Below are positions 25,113 to 34,229 of a stretch of DNA of 47,494 nt, piece by piece. Numbering within the stretch: the stretch's first letter is position 1; each line of letters starts with the position of its first letter. A program made the translations under genes and the position numbers. The notes under the pieces were generated by a model. The model saw nothing but the letters and a program-made list of their open reading frames with translations, was not told the origin of the DNA and did not search any database. Source of the DNA: Caldilineaceae bacterium (GTDB lineage Bacteria > Chloroflexota > Anaerolineae > Caldilineales > Caldilineaceae); the NCBI GenBank assembly GCA_026708085.1, contig JAPOVP010000110.1, positions 25,950-73,443 of the forward strand, read 5' to 3'.

Positions 25113-26153
25113 TCAGGCGTCCAGAAGGAGGACGGATTTCACGTTTTCGCCCTGCTCCATGCTTTCGAAGGCCTCTTCCCAGTCTTCGAGCGGGTAGATG
25201 CCGCCGATGACGGGGGCCAGGTTCACCTGCCCGGTGGAGAGCAGGGTCAGGACGCGCTCCCACGTGGGGTAGAGGTGGCTGAAGGTGCCCTGGAGGGTTA
25301 CGGCTTTGCCGACCAGCGGGTCGAGGCTGAAGTCGAGGGGTTGCGGGCCCCAGCCGATCTTGGTGATGCGACCGTTGGGGCGTACCAGCTCCAGGGACTG
25401 TTGCAGCGCTTTGCTTACCCCGGTGGCGTCGATGACCAGGTCGGCGCCGAAGCCGTCGCCCAGTGATTCGATGAGGGCCATGGGATCGTCGCGCTGGACG
25501 TTGAGCGTGTAGTCGGCGCCGAGCTCGGCGGCGACTTCCATGCGCCTGGCGTCGGCGTCGGTGCCGAGGACGACGAGGGTGCCGGCGCCGCGGATGCGGG
25601 CGATCTGGAGGGCCATGATGCCGATGGGGCCGGGGCCCTGGATGACGACGAGGTCACCGGGTTTCATGGCGGTTTTTTCGACGAGGGCGTTGTAGGCGAC
25701 GCAGATGGGTTCGGTGAGCGCGGCGTGCTCGTCGGGCACGTTGTCGGGTACGCGGTGGAGGATCTGGGGGCGGGCGGCGACGTAGCTTGTCATGGAGCCG
25801 TCGGCGAGGGCGCCGTAGCCGAGGCGGTTGGGGCAGAGGTTGTAGTCGCCGCTGAGGCAGTAGACGCAGGCGTCGCACACTTCGGCGGCGGTTTCGACGG
25901 CGACTCTGTCGCCGATTTCCCAGCCGGAGACTTCGTCGCCGACGTCGACGATTACGCCGGCGAATTCGTGGCCGAGGACGAGCGGGAGGGTGATTTCCCA
26001 GGACTGCATATTGCGCCACATGTGGACATCGGAGCCGCATACGCCGGTGGCTTTGACCTCGACCATGACCTGGCCCGGTCCCATTTGGGGTTCGGGGACG
26101 TCGCGTATTTCGACTTCTTTATCGCCGTAACCGTATTTAGCAACTGCTTTCAT
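25113..26153 (-). CDS. Zinc-binding MDR dehydrogenase (sorbitol/threonine dehydrogenase-like)
   Basis: A 346-residue medium-chain dehydrogenase. Catalytic zinc ligands are C39 (VCGSD) and H62-E63 (GHEF). The structural zinc cysteines C93, C96, C99 and C107 are all present, unlike the related enzyme at 3723. The Rossmann motif is GPGPIG at about 173. It probably oxidises a polyol, sugar or hydroxy acid with NAD. It heads the long minus-strand run towards the Uma2, HUMPS, restriction-modification and LarA genes. A TATAAT box lies at 26223-26228 on this strand, about 70 bases upstream, but without a good -35. Confidence 0.9.
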   Translation of the reverse strand: MKAVAKYGYGDKEVEIRDVPEPQMGPGQVMVEVKATGVCGSDVHMWRNMQSWEITLPLVLGHEFAGVIVDVGDEVSGWEIGDRVAVETAAEVCDACVYCLSGDYNLCPNRLGYGALADGSMTSYVAARPQILHRVPDNVPDEHAALTEPICVAYNALVEKTAMKPGDLVVIQGPGPIGIMALQIARIRGAGTLVVLGTDADARRMEVAAELGADYTLNVQRDDPMALIESLGDGFGADLVIDATGVSKALQQSLELVRPNGRITKIGWGPQPLDFSLDPLVGKAVTLQGTFSHLYPTWERVLTLLSTGQVNLAPVIGGIYPLEDWEEAFESMEQGENVKSVLLLDA

Positions 26154-26788
26154 TGGGAGGGCTCGCTTTGGGTTGCGGTCTTGCCGGCCTGCGCCGATGG
26201 GCAGGACTGGCTGCGATAGCTGATTATACCCGATGTGTGGACGGGCGGGCGAACGCGTAGGGGAGATGGGCAGGGCATAGGCATCTTATTGGGAGAGCAA
26301 ATTCAGGATATAGTCAGCTTTCCAACGGGCTTGACTGCGTCTGGCTACAATGCCGATTTGGACCCCGTTCTCTCTCCGCAGGCGATGTGTGAGGCAGGCG
26401 GAGCAAGACGGGCAGGGTGTGCTGCGCATGTCCCTGGCGGATGCGACTGTCGTCCACATTCAAGAGCCGGTGGATTGCATTCCTGGTGCTCAATTGGTTG
26501 AAGGTGGAATTCAGGAGCAGTCCCGCATTGGAGGAAAAGACGGAATTCAGATTCGGTGCATATGCCTTGGGGGCTGATGTGCGCATTTCATTCATTGTGG
26601 ACAGTTTGTCCTGGTGGTGTGGCACAGACTTTGTCATATGCATGTTGGACGAGCGTTTACGTGTTGTCTGAACTGTGATTTTAGGGGATTTAGGGGATTA
26701 ACAGCAGTTAGGGGCTGACTGGCGCCGGGGGTCTCATTCCAGTGTCTGCGAGAGTTGTACGAACCTTTACATGGCGGGTCGTGTTTTG

Positions 26789-26845
26789 GCGGGAATATGG
26801 CGGAAATAGCGGAAATGGCGGAAAAGTCGGGTAAAAGCGGGCGAA
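26789..26845. repeat. Low-complexity GGCGGAAAT-type run
   Basis: The words GGCGGGAATAT, GGCGGAAATA, GCGGAAAT, GGCGGAAAA follow each other at 9-11 base spacing. On the reverse strand this translates to an Ile-Ser-Ala run, which is an artefact of the repeat. Confidence 0.6.
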
Positions 26846-27336
26846 CTTTTTTCCGGCTCTTTTTGTCGTTACGATTTTGCATCAGTTTTTCCGTTTCCGG
26901 CGTCAGTTCCCGGTTCTGGCGACCTCGCCAAGACTGTCAATAGCGACAGACTCATGCCGGTCAGCTGGCGGTTGGGGTCAGGGTGTCGAGTCTGGAGGCT
27001 AGGGTCGGCTTAGGTCGGGTCAGGGCGGGCAGTACTCCTATTTTTGGACCATTGCGTTTGCCTTCGCACACGTTTCCTCGCTGTCCTTATTGGGTTCCGG
27101 GCGGACAGGTTATGGACAGCAAACAGTCTTGCCGCGGCCTTCCTTCGCCTTCAGATTGCCTGCCAGCGGGAGTCTGGCTTGACGATGATGCGCTCTCAGC
27201 AATGCCTATCTGCATTTCGGCACAGTGCAATTATATCATTGATTTCGATGCAATTGCCGTGGGAAATGGAGGGACATTTCAGACCCAGGGGACAGCGGCA
27301 AGGCGTGGTGTCACAGAGACACGCCTAATCTGGAGG

Positions 27337-27809
27337 GTGCATCCCAGAATTGGGTTGGAAACAGTCTGGCGGGGAATCAGTGCCAGCGGTGGCTGGAGTG
27401 GTTTACCGTCTTTGGGCGAGACGCAGTGCAGGCGCAAGGCCCGGCCGTCCGGTGGAGTCCGTCAGTTGGAGAGGGTGCGAGGGCAGGCACAAGGCCGGCA
27501 CCTACGGGGTTTTGATGGGACTGGCGGGACGTGGGTTGGCTGGACACCTTCGATTAGGCACCTGTTACGAATAGAGACACCAGGTCGATGAGGCATGTTG
27601 TAGGAGAGGGGGCGTTGCGGGGGCGGAGCCCCCGCACAAGGGAGGGCCGAATAGGCCCGACCGCCCAACTGCAGTGGTCAGTGGTCAGAGACGGCGCTTC
27701 TTCTGGCGCAGATCGGAACGCGGACAGGTCCTGGTCAGGGCTCTGCCAGAGGATTGTGAGAGTTCGCCCCCATCTTGGGATGCACCCAATCCAAGATACC
27801 GGGTTGACA
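27337..27809 (+). repeat. Dispersed composite element, copy B (longest)
   Basis: The first 260 bases match copy C (47203-47460) at moderate identity with nearly equal length, including a hairpin of the ACAAG-loop family at about 27483-27505. The core 27597-27685 matches copy A with one visible mismatch and holds two hairpins (GCGGGGGC/GCCCCCGC and GGGCC/GGCCC). The tail to 27809 matches copy A more loosely, with the shared AGTTCGCCCCCAT block, and ends in TTGACA. No ORF, terminal inverted repeat or target duplication is evident. Confidence 0.8.
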
Positions 27810-27830
27810 TCGTTACCATGTATATATTAT
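27804..27830 (+). promoter_or_regulatory. Candidate sigma-70-type promoter at the end of element copy B
   Basis: A perfect TTGACA at 27804-27809 is followed after 15 bases by TATTAT (27825-27830) inside an AT-rich tract that contrasts with the GC-rich surroundings. It points to the DegT/ABC operon that begins at 28061. The spacer is two bases short of ideal. Confidence 0.4.
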
Positions 27831-28060
27831 TATTCAAATGACCTCACATGTCTTGGCGATGGTTTGCGCCATTTGACGAGCAACTGTCGACCCTGACGAG
27901 GAATCTTGAATCCCTGAGCTTGGCCACATCTTTCAAGACTTTCGCTTAACCTTACTCCAAAATCGAATATTCTCGAATGAGATGTGATCGACGACATTTT
28001 CCCGGAACCCCAAGTCGGATGAGGCATTAGCTCCAGACAGAGAAAAAAGGGATCCACCAA

Positions 28061-29353
28061 ATGGCAGAGCGATTGAAAGAGCTGTTGGAAGTTGGGGATG
28101 GCCATCTTGAAGAGGGGCGTGCCGAAGAGGCGCAGAACGGTTTGCCAACCATGTTTCCGCGGATCGTCGGTCCGAATTGTCTCAAATATGTTGAGGAAGT
28201 CATTTCGGGGGGACTGAAGGTCAATATGACTGAGCGCTTTGAGAAGGCGTTCGCGGAGAGGCTGGGCGTGAAACACTGTATCACGACGCCGGGCTGCACT
28301 TCGGCGCTTGCGACCCTGGCTTCTGCGCTTCGCTTTGAGCCGGGAGACGAAGTCATCGTCAGTCCCATCACAGACTTTGGAACAGTTCAAGGCCTTTGCG
28401 TTGAGGGTTACATACCCGTTTTCGCCGATACCGAGGCCGGCACGGTAAATGTATGCGCGGAGACGATTGAAGAGTGCATTACGGACCGGACGCGGGCGAT
28501 CCTGGTCGTCCACAAGACGGGACTGGTCTGCGATATGGATCCGATTAATGAGTTAGCGCGTAAACACAATCTTTTTGTTTATGAGGACGCATGCCAGGCA
28601 GCGTTCAGTGAATATAAGGGCAGGCTGGTGGGCACACTGGCAGACGCGGCTGCATTTTCATTCGACCCTGAGAAGACGATGGGGTCAGACATTGGGGGTT
28701 GTGTCGTCACGGACAGTGATGAGCTGGCGTCGCGAATGCGCTTCCTGGCTCATGATCGCGGGGCCGAGTGGATTCCCGGGTTCGGACGCTATCACCATGA
28801 AATGGGCTTCTCATACCGCATGCCGGAGTGTACCGCAGCGATCTGCCTGGGCCAGCTCGAAGTCGTCGGAGAACAGGCCGCGCACCGGGACCGCATCGCG
28901 CGTTTTTTGTGGCCTCTACTGGCTGAGATTCCCGGCATCACTCCGCTGCCCATCCCGGACAGTGTGACTCTGTTTTCCTGCTGGATGGTCGGCTTTCACA
29001 TGGACCCGCGGCATTTTCAGTGCACGGCGGAGGCGTTCTCTAATCAGCTGGCGGACGCCGGTATCCCAGGCGCCGGTACTGCCAGGTATTACCTGATGCC
29101 TGAGGCCCTTGCTTTCCTGCAGAAGCGAGCGGAAAGCAAGTCTCATCAGTTCGCGATGCCGCCGGCCTCGCGCAGCTACCATTACAGTGCCGACAGTTGC
29201 CCTAATGCGAAGGCGTATCTTAAGAACTTTATCCGCTGGGCGTCTATCGGCGAGAAATACAGGCCGGAACATTGTGAACTGATCGCTGAAATTGTGCGGA
29301 CGGTTGCTGACCGCAATCGCAGTTCGGGGCGTGTTGAGCAGAAAGGGAGGTGA
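28061..29353 (+). CDS. DegT/DnrJ/EryC1/StrS family PLP enzyme (operon gene 1)
   Basis: A 430-residue fold-type-I PLP enzyme. The cofactor lysine is K205 (FSFDPEKTMGSDIGG), with D176 in YEDACQA pairing to the pyridine nitrogen and TTPGCTSAL at about 75-83 for the phosphate. The first 28 residues are a charged helix absent from the other two copies in the window. ATG 28061 has a purine-rich AAGGGA leader. It begins an operon with an ABC importer and a second DegT gene at 32781. It may be an aminotransferase acting on an imported amino- or keto-sugar; dehydratase activity is also known in this family. Confidence 0.88.
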   Translation: MAERLKELLEVGDGHLEEGRAEEAQNGLPTMFPRIVGPNCLKYVEEVISGGLKVNMTERFEKAFAERLGVKHCITTPGCTSALATLASALRFEPGDEVIVSPITDFGTVQGLCVEGYIPVFADTEAGTVNVCAETIEECITDRTRAILVVHKTGLVCDMDPINELARKHNLFVYEDACQAAFSEYKGRLVGTLADAAAFSFDPEKTMGSDIGGCVVTDSDELASRMRFLAHDRGAEWIPGFGRYHHEMGFSYRMPECTAAICLGQLEVVGEQAAHRDRIARFLWPLLAEIPGITPLPIPDSVTLFSCWMVGFHMDPRHFQCTAEAFSNQLADAGIPGAGTARYYLMPEALAFLQKRAESKSHQFAMPPASRSYHYSADSCPNAKAYLKNFIRWASIGEKYRPEHCELIAEIVRTVADRNRSSGRVEQKGR

Positions 29354-29440
29354 GGCAAAGGGTAATGTCTTCGACGATGTGCGTGAGGAAGTTGGGCACC
29401 CCTACGTTTGCTACCAGTCAGAGACAGTAAAGGAGGAAAC

Positions 29441-30799
29441 ATGCGTCAGAAAAGACAAATCAGCCGCCGAGGTTTCTTACGTCTATCTGCGGCCACGGTC
29501 GCGGGTGCTGCGGCAGTGGCCTGTGTGCCGGCCGCTCCGGCGACGGACGAAGGGGAAGCCGCGCCAGCCGCTGAGATGGTGGAACTGGTGTACTGGTACG
29601 ACAACTCGTACCCCGAAGCGACGATGACTCAGGCTGGGGAGGAGTTCAACGAGTCGCAAACGAATATCTCGATTGAGATGGTACCGTTGCCGTATGGTGA
29701 AGCGATTCAGAAGGTCTATGTTGCGCTGGCAGGCGGTGAGGCACCCTTTGATCTTACCTTTAACCATCCTATGCAGCGGGCAACCTATGCTGTGCGCGGT
29801 GTATTGGTCCCCTTGAACGACTATATCGAAGCGGACCCTCGAGTTAACGTGGACAACTTCTACCCCGGCCTGGTGGAGAACCTCTCCTGGCAGGGGCAAG
29901 TATACGCCATCGCCGACGGCGCGCATCCTATGTTTGTCATGTATAACCCCAGGCTGATGGAAGAAGCTGGTCTCCAGGATCCGTGGGAGGTCTATCAGGA
30001 AGGCGGATGGACGTTGGAAAAATGGGAACGGGAGTACGCCGGCGCGCTGTCTGTGGGCGAGGGAGCCGAAAAGCAGTGGGGCCGCACACCCATGTCCCGA
30101 ACGATCCGACTTGAAAATCTGTGGATCTGGGGCTTTGGCGGCGACGTATGGAACGAGGACAATACGGCGACCGTGATCAACGAGGCCGAGGCGATCGAGG
30201 CGTGGAACTGGATGGCCGATACGACAAAGATGGGCTTCACGCCGACTCCGGCAGAAGCGGAGGAGTTCCGCGGCGGCGCCGAAATGATGAACACTGAGCG
30301 GGTGGCGATGGGTTTCTACCACCGGGAGATTCTTCCCTATTTGCGTGAGGATCTCGTCTTGGGCCAGGTGCCGCTGCCTGAGATGCCAAATGGACCGACG
30401 ATTACCCGTAATCCCCCCGAGGGGCCGGGCATCTATACCGGCAGCGAGCATCCCGACGAGGCGTGGGAGTACGTCGCATTCAACACCAATAGAGGGCACG
30501 AACTGCTTATTATTGCCCACTATGGCGACCCCACTTCACCGGAGGTGGCAGAGTCCGACCTGTGGTTGAAGCAGGGTTTGAAGGACTGGGAGACACCTGA
30601 GGTGATCGATATTGCAGCTGCACAGGTCACCCGCGTCATCCTTCACATCCCCGGTATCCGCGAGATGGACGCGCTCATCCAGGGCGCCTGGGATGAAATC
30701 GTGCTGGACCGGAAGACGGCGCAGGAGGCGATGGATGAGGTGAAGCCGGACGTCGACCAGCTGATTGCGGAGTATCGAGAAGAATACGGAGATTTCTAG
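29441..30799 (+). CDS. ABC importer substrate-binding lipoprotein (family 1), Tat signal
   Basis: A 452-residue extracellular solute-binding protein. The Tat motif SRRGFLRL is at 8-15 and the lipobox cysteine at C28 (AAVAC), followed by a short Ala/Pro/Glu linker, so it is exported folded and lipid-anchored. Motifs of the family 1 sugar-binding fold include LVYWYDN after the linker and a middle WGFGGDVWNED. ATG 29441 has a perfect AGGAGG six bases upstream. It is followed by two permease genes after a 190-base gap with predicted stem structure. The cargo is probably an oligosaccharide or sugar derivative. Confidence 0.92.
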   Translation: MRQKRQISRRGFLRLSAATVAGAAAVACVPAAPATDEGEAAPAAEMVELVYWYDNSYPEATMTQAGEEFNESQTNISIEMVPLPYGEAIQKVYVALAGGEAPFDLTFNHPMQRATYAVRGVLVPLNDYIEADPRVNVDNFYPGLVENLSWQGQVYAIADGAHPMFVMYNPRLMEEAGLQDPWEVYQEGGWTLEKWEREYAGALSVGEGAEKQWGRTPMSRTIRLENLWIWGFGGDVWNEDNTATVINEAEAIEAWNWMADTTKMGFTPTPAEAEEFRGGAEMMNTERVAMGFYHREILPYLREDLVLGQVPLPEMPNGPTITRNPPEGPGIYTGSEHPDEAWEYVAFNTNRGHELLIIAHYGDPTSPEVAESDLWLKQGLKDWETPEVIDIAAAQVTRVILHIPGIREMDALIQGAWDEIVLDRKTAQEAMDEVKPDVDQLIAEYREEYGDF

Positions 30800-30804
30800 A
30801 ACTT

Positions 30805-30864
30805 GCGACACGGCTCCTGGCCAGTGGTCGAGCCCAGAAGCCTTCCTAGACAGGATATTGTCGC
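30805..30864 (+). other. Nested stem-loop between binding protein and permease genes
   Basis: An outer stem GCGACA (30805-30810) / TGTCGC (30859-30864) encloses an inner stem GGCTC (30812-30816) / GAGCC (30830-30834). It sits just after the binding-protein stop, where such structures often shield the upstream mRNA and lower permease output. Confidence 0.4.
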
Positions 30865-30988
30865 AGTATCAGGTTTGGAACAGGAGTGGCGTCAGCGAAA
30901 TGGCAGTGCGCTCGTCTGATGTCACTCCGCCCTCTGACTGTCAGCATTCAGATGCGGGATAATCGAAAACAGGAGCACTTAATCTGAC

Positions 30989-31894
30989 ATGGAAAAGGTA
31001 CGGTCCATGTTGGGAACACGTACGCAGTTGCGGCGAGACGTTCTCGGGTACATGTTTATCGCGCCGTGGCTGGTCGGATTCATCGTCTTTACTGCCGGCC
31101 CGATGGTGGGCTTAGTCTATCTCGCCTTTACGCGCTATCCCGTCCTATCACCTCCCACCTTTAACGGGCTGGACAACCTCGACAGGATGCTGGGTGACAG
31201 GTTCTTCACAATTTCCCTGTGGAATACAGCCTACTTCACCTTTTTGGGCGTGCCGGCGCAGGTTGTATGGGCGCTGATGCTTGCGCTGTTGCTCAACATG
31301 CGCGTGCATGGCGTGAATCTCTTTCGAACTCTATATTATCTGCCTACCATCATCCCCGGTGTGGCCAGTGTGTTCCTTTGGATGTATATATTCAATCCCG
31401 ACTATGGTCTGGCCAACTACATCTTGTCGTTTTTTGGGATTCCGGGTCAGGCGTGGCTCTGGGATCCTGAGCTGTCCAAGCCTTCTCTGATAATCATGGA
31501 GCTGTGGCGGGTGGGAACGATGATGGTTGTGTTTCTGGCCGGGCTGCAGGGCGTGCCGCAGTCGCTTTACGATGCGGCCGCGATAGATGGGGCCGGCAGG
31601 ATTGCTCAATTCAGACACGTCACGGTGCCGATGATTACGCCGCTCATTTTCTTCAACCTGGTGGTCGGTATCATCAGCTCATTCCAGATTTTCACCGCTG
31701 CATACATCGCCACGCAGGGCGGCCCGGTTCACACAACGCTTTTCTACGTGCTCTTTGTGTATCGACATGCGTTCGAGAACCTGCGGATGGGCTATGCCTC
31801 CCTACTGGCGTGGGTATTGTTTTTCATCATCCTGGTCTTTACGCTCGTTCAGTTCAGGATGGCGCGGATATGGGTGTTCTACGAGGTGGAATGA
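30989..31894 (+). CDS. ABC sugar importer permease, MalF type
   Basis: A 301-residue inner-membrane permease with six predicted spans, the first at about 25-45. The cytoplasmic EAA loop reads YDAAAIDGAGRIAQFRHVTVP at about residues 194-214, which contacts the ATPase. ATG 30989 has AGGAGC about 12 bases upstream; ATG 31007 is an alternative. Its stop overlaps the next permease start by four bases (ATGA). No ATPase gene lies in this operon, so it may use the one at 36810-37892 or another elsewhere. Confidence 0.92.
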   Translation: MEKVRSMLGTRTQLRRDVLGYMFIAPWLVGFIVFTAGPMVGLVYLAFTRYPVLSPPTFNGLDNLDRMLGDRFFTISLWNTAYFTFLGVPAQVVWALMLALLLNMRVHGVNLFRTLYYLPTIIPGVASVFLWMYIFNPDYGLANYILSFFGIPGQAWLWDPELSKPSLIIMELWRVGTMMVVFLAGLQGVPQSLYDAAAIDGAGRIAQFRHVTVPMITPLIFFNLVVGIISSFQIFTAAYIATQGGPVHTTLFYVLFVYRHAFENLRMGYASLLAWVLFFIILVFTLVQFRMARIWVFYEVE

Positions 31895-32739
31895 GACCTT
31901 TCTCATCCGCTCTTGCGTCCAATACAGTACGCTATGCTCTGTTGATCTTTGGCGGGGTAATTTGCTTCATACCTCTTGGATGGATGCTTTCCACCTCTCT
32001 CAAGATGCCCGGCACCGAGTTCATTTTCCCGCCGAATCTGATTCCGCGGCCGGTCGTATGGAGCAACTACATCGATGCCGTCACGCGCCCAGGACATCCA
32101 TTTTTTCTCTATACTCGTAATAGTGTTGTCATCACGCTTACGGCTACATTGGGGACAGTACTGACGAGCTCATTTGTAGCGTTTGGCTTCGCCCGAATCC
32201 GCTTTCGGGGCCGTGACTTCTGGTTCATTGTTCTTCTTTCTACGCTGATGCTCCCCGATGTTGTCCGGTTGATCCCATCCTTCATATTATTCAGAATACT
32301 GGGGTGGATAGATACCCTGTTGCCGCTGATCGTGCCCTTCTGGTTCGGCGTCAATGCGTTCTATGTATTTCTTATTCGACAGTACTTCAGAACGATTCCC
32401 CTGGAGCTGGATGAAGCGGCGTTGATGGACGGGGCCACTTACGTGCGCATCTACTGGCAGGTCGTTTTGCCGATTTCGGGACCGGTACTGGGCGCTGTGA
32501 CGATCTTTTCCGTCCTCAGTCATTGGAATGACTTTCTGGGGCCTCTGATATACACGAATTCGGTTGATCTGCGCACGCTGGCGCTGGGTTTGCGCTTTTT
32601 CATGAGTCGAACAGGCACCGATTGGAACCAGCTGATGGCTGCATCTATTCTGATGCTTGCACCGATACTGGCGCTGTTTTTCTCGATGCAAAGATACTTC
32701 ATTCGCGGCATACACATGACTGGATTTGGTGGTCGGTAG
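31891..32739 (+). CDS. ABC sugar importer permease, MalG type
   Basis: A 282-residue permease with six spans. The EAA loop reads LDEAALMDGATYVRIYWQVV at about residues 170-189. ATG 31891 overlaps the previous stop (ATGA), which fixes the start; the frame is open from 31504 but that part is shadow. It forms the membrane channel with the MalF-type partner. The second DegT gene follows 41 bases later. Confidence 0.92.
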   Translation: MRPFSSALASNTVRYALLIFGGVICFIPLGWMLSTSLKMPGTEFIFPPNLIPRPVVWSNYIDAVTRPGHPFFLYTRNSVVITLTATLGTVLTSSFVAFGFARIRFRGRDFWFIVLLSTLMLPDVVRLIPSFILFRILGWIDTLLPLIVPFWFGVNAFYVFLIRQYFRTIPLELDEAALMDGATYVRIYWQVVLPISGPVLGAVTIFSVLSHWNDFLGPLIYTNSVDLRTLALGLRFFMSRTGTDWNQLMAASILMLAPILALFFSMQRYFIRGIHMTGFGGR

Positions 32740-32780
32740 TTCAATCCAAGCATTGTGAGTGAGATTAGGGGGAAGAGAAG

Positions 32781-34031
32781 ATGAAGGGACAAACGGCAGA
32801 GCTGGCAGTTGAGGGAGGGACTCCCGTTTTTTCGGAGCCCATCGGTCAGAATCTGGGTGTGCGCAAAGTCGGCGCGGAAGAGGCGGAGGCAGTGGCGGCG
32901 TTGGTCCGCGACGGGGTAAGGGGCGATCCTATTGGCGCGTTCTGCGAGGCTTTCACACGAGCGCATGGCGTGCGCCACGGGGTCGCGGTAGATTCAGGTA
33001 CGGCTGCGGTCCACGTTGGCGTTGTCGCCGCCGGGGTCGAACCCGGCGATGAGGTGATCCTACCGGCGATCAGCGATGTGGGTTCGGTGAAGGGTATTCT
33101 CGCCCATAACGCTATCCCGATCTTTGCTGATGTGGACTTGCTTACGTTCAACATCGATCCAGTCGATGTGGAGTCGAAAATTACAGACAGGACGAAGGCA
33201 ATCGTGGCAGTCCATCTTTACGGTCAGCCGGCACAGATGGACGAATTGATGGCCATAGGGCGACGTCACAACGTTCCGATCATTGAGGACTGCGCGCAGG
33301 CGCACTTCGCTGAATACAGAGGGAGGAGAGTAGGTTCAATTGGAGACGTCGGCGTATTCAGCTTCATCACCGGCAAACATATGACAACCATCACCGGCGG
33401 CATGGTGATGACGGATACGGATGCGTTCGCCGAGCGGGCTGCGTTGTTCGCCGTCGGGCGCGGAGAGGAAGAAGGCACCAAGGAGGGTGTGTTCTTCCGC
33501 ACCCACGTCGGTCTGGGGCTCAACTACCGGATGAATCCTTTGGGGGCGGCAGTGGGAATGGTACAGCTAAACAAGCTGGACGACATCGTGGCACGGCGCA
33601 GGGAGACCGGTCAGATGCTCGACCAGTTGATTCACGACATTCCGGGACTCAGCCCGCCGCACATCATTGAAGAGGCAAAGCACGCCTACTGGCTCTACGC
33701 GGTCAGGTTGGAGGAGGGCGCGTTTACTGCAGATATTTACACTTTTGCTCGCGCCCTGAAGGCCGAGGGCGTGGCTTGCATGCCCAAGTGGTACTATCTC
33801 CTCTATGATCATCCTGCTTTTCTGAACCCAGAACCGCCGAAACATCCCGAATACGCGTTTCCGCGAGCCGTGTACGACGACCGCGAACGGTATTTCAAGG
33901 GCATGTGCCCCAACGCGGAACGGGGTTTGGCAGCGCACCTCGTCATTACGTGGAGCGAATTCTATACGAAGGAGGATGTACTAGGCGTAGAAAGGGCCTT
34001 GCGAAAGGTAGCCGATGCCTATAGGGCATAG
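32781..34031 (+). CDS. DegT/DnrJ/EryC1/StrS family PLP enzyme (last operon gene)
   Basis: A 416-residue PLP enzyme with the family N-terminus LAVEGGTPVF at 8-17, DSGTAAVHVG at 71-80, D170 in IEDCAQAH, and Schiff-base K199 in FSFITGKHMTTITGG. ATG 32781 has a GGGGGAAGAGAAG leader. It is not a close copy of the enzyme at 28061, so the two probably act on different positions or steps. The gene ends the importer operon and is followed within 20 bases by a strong terminator. A catabolic or salvage role for an imported amino sugar is inferred from context. Confidence 0.9.
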   Translation: MKGQTAELAVEGGTPVFSEPIGQNLGVRKVGAEEAEAVAALVRDGVRGDPIGAFCEAFTRAHGVRHGVAVDSGTAAVHVGVVAAGVEPGDEVILPAISDVGSVKGILAHNAIPIFADVDLLTFNIDPVDVESKITDRTKAIVAVHLYGQPAQMDELMAIGRRHNVPIIEDCAQAHFAEYRGRRVGSIGDVGVFSFITGKHMTTITGGMVMTDTDAFAERAALFAVGRGEEEGTKEGVFFRTHVGLGLNYRMNPLGAAVGMVQLNKLDDIVARRRETGQMLDQLIHDIPGLSPPHIIEEAKHAYWLYAVRLEEGAFTADIYTFARALKAEGVACMPKWYYLLYDHPAFLNPEPPKHPEYAFPRAVYDDRERYFKGMCPNAERGLAAHLVITWSEFYTKEDVLGVERALRKVADAYRA

Positions 34032-34050
34032 CCTCCCGGTCCGAACTCAA

Positions 34051-34077
34051 AGCGCTGACGCACGTCAGCGCTTCTTT
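34051..34077 (+). terminator. Rho-independent terminator of the DegT/ABC operon
   Basis: A perfect 9-bp stem AGCGCTGAC / GTCAGCGCT with a 4-base GCAC loop, followed by TCTTT. It begins 20 bases past the stop codon of the last operon gene. Confidence 0.85.
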
Positions 34078-34229
34078 GCATCTACAACATGATTTAATGC
34101 AAGTCAACGACCCTGAAACTGCGCGTCCGATAAACGCGAGTCGAACGAATTCAGGCACAATGCGTGTACCCTCTCAGCCGCATTGCGGATTGATTGCCCC
34201 AACTCTTGCCGGACTGCATACAAGCTAAC

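Larger units (their letters stand above)
26154..28060. other. 1.9-kb gene desert with repeats
   Basis: No ORF here has protein-like composition, a ribosome site or a recognisable family. It holds TTAGGGG words at about 26681, 26690 and 26708, a GGCGGAAAT-type low-complexity run at about 26789-26845, composite element copy B at 27337-27809, and a promoter-like site for the downstream plus-strand operon. The dehydrogenase at 26153 and the DegT gene at 28061 diverge from it. Confidence 0.65.

Noticed and set aside
26314..26643. 109-residue minus-strand ORF
   Set aside because: Composition is not clearly protein-like, no ribosome site, no recognised motif; kept out but not fully excluded.
26677..26730. 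G-quadruplex from TTAGGGG words
   Set aside because: Four G runs exist but the loops are 5, 14 and 12 bases, too long for a confident call.
26983..27591. 202-residue ORF in the gene desert
   Set aside because: It ends inside composite element copy B, lacks a ribosome site and is rich in Gly/Arg/Trp typical of shadow reading of GC-rich DNA.
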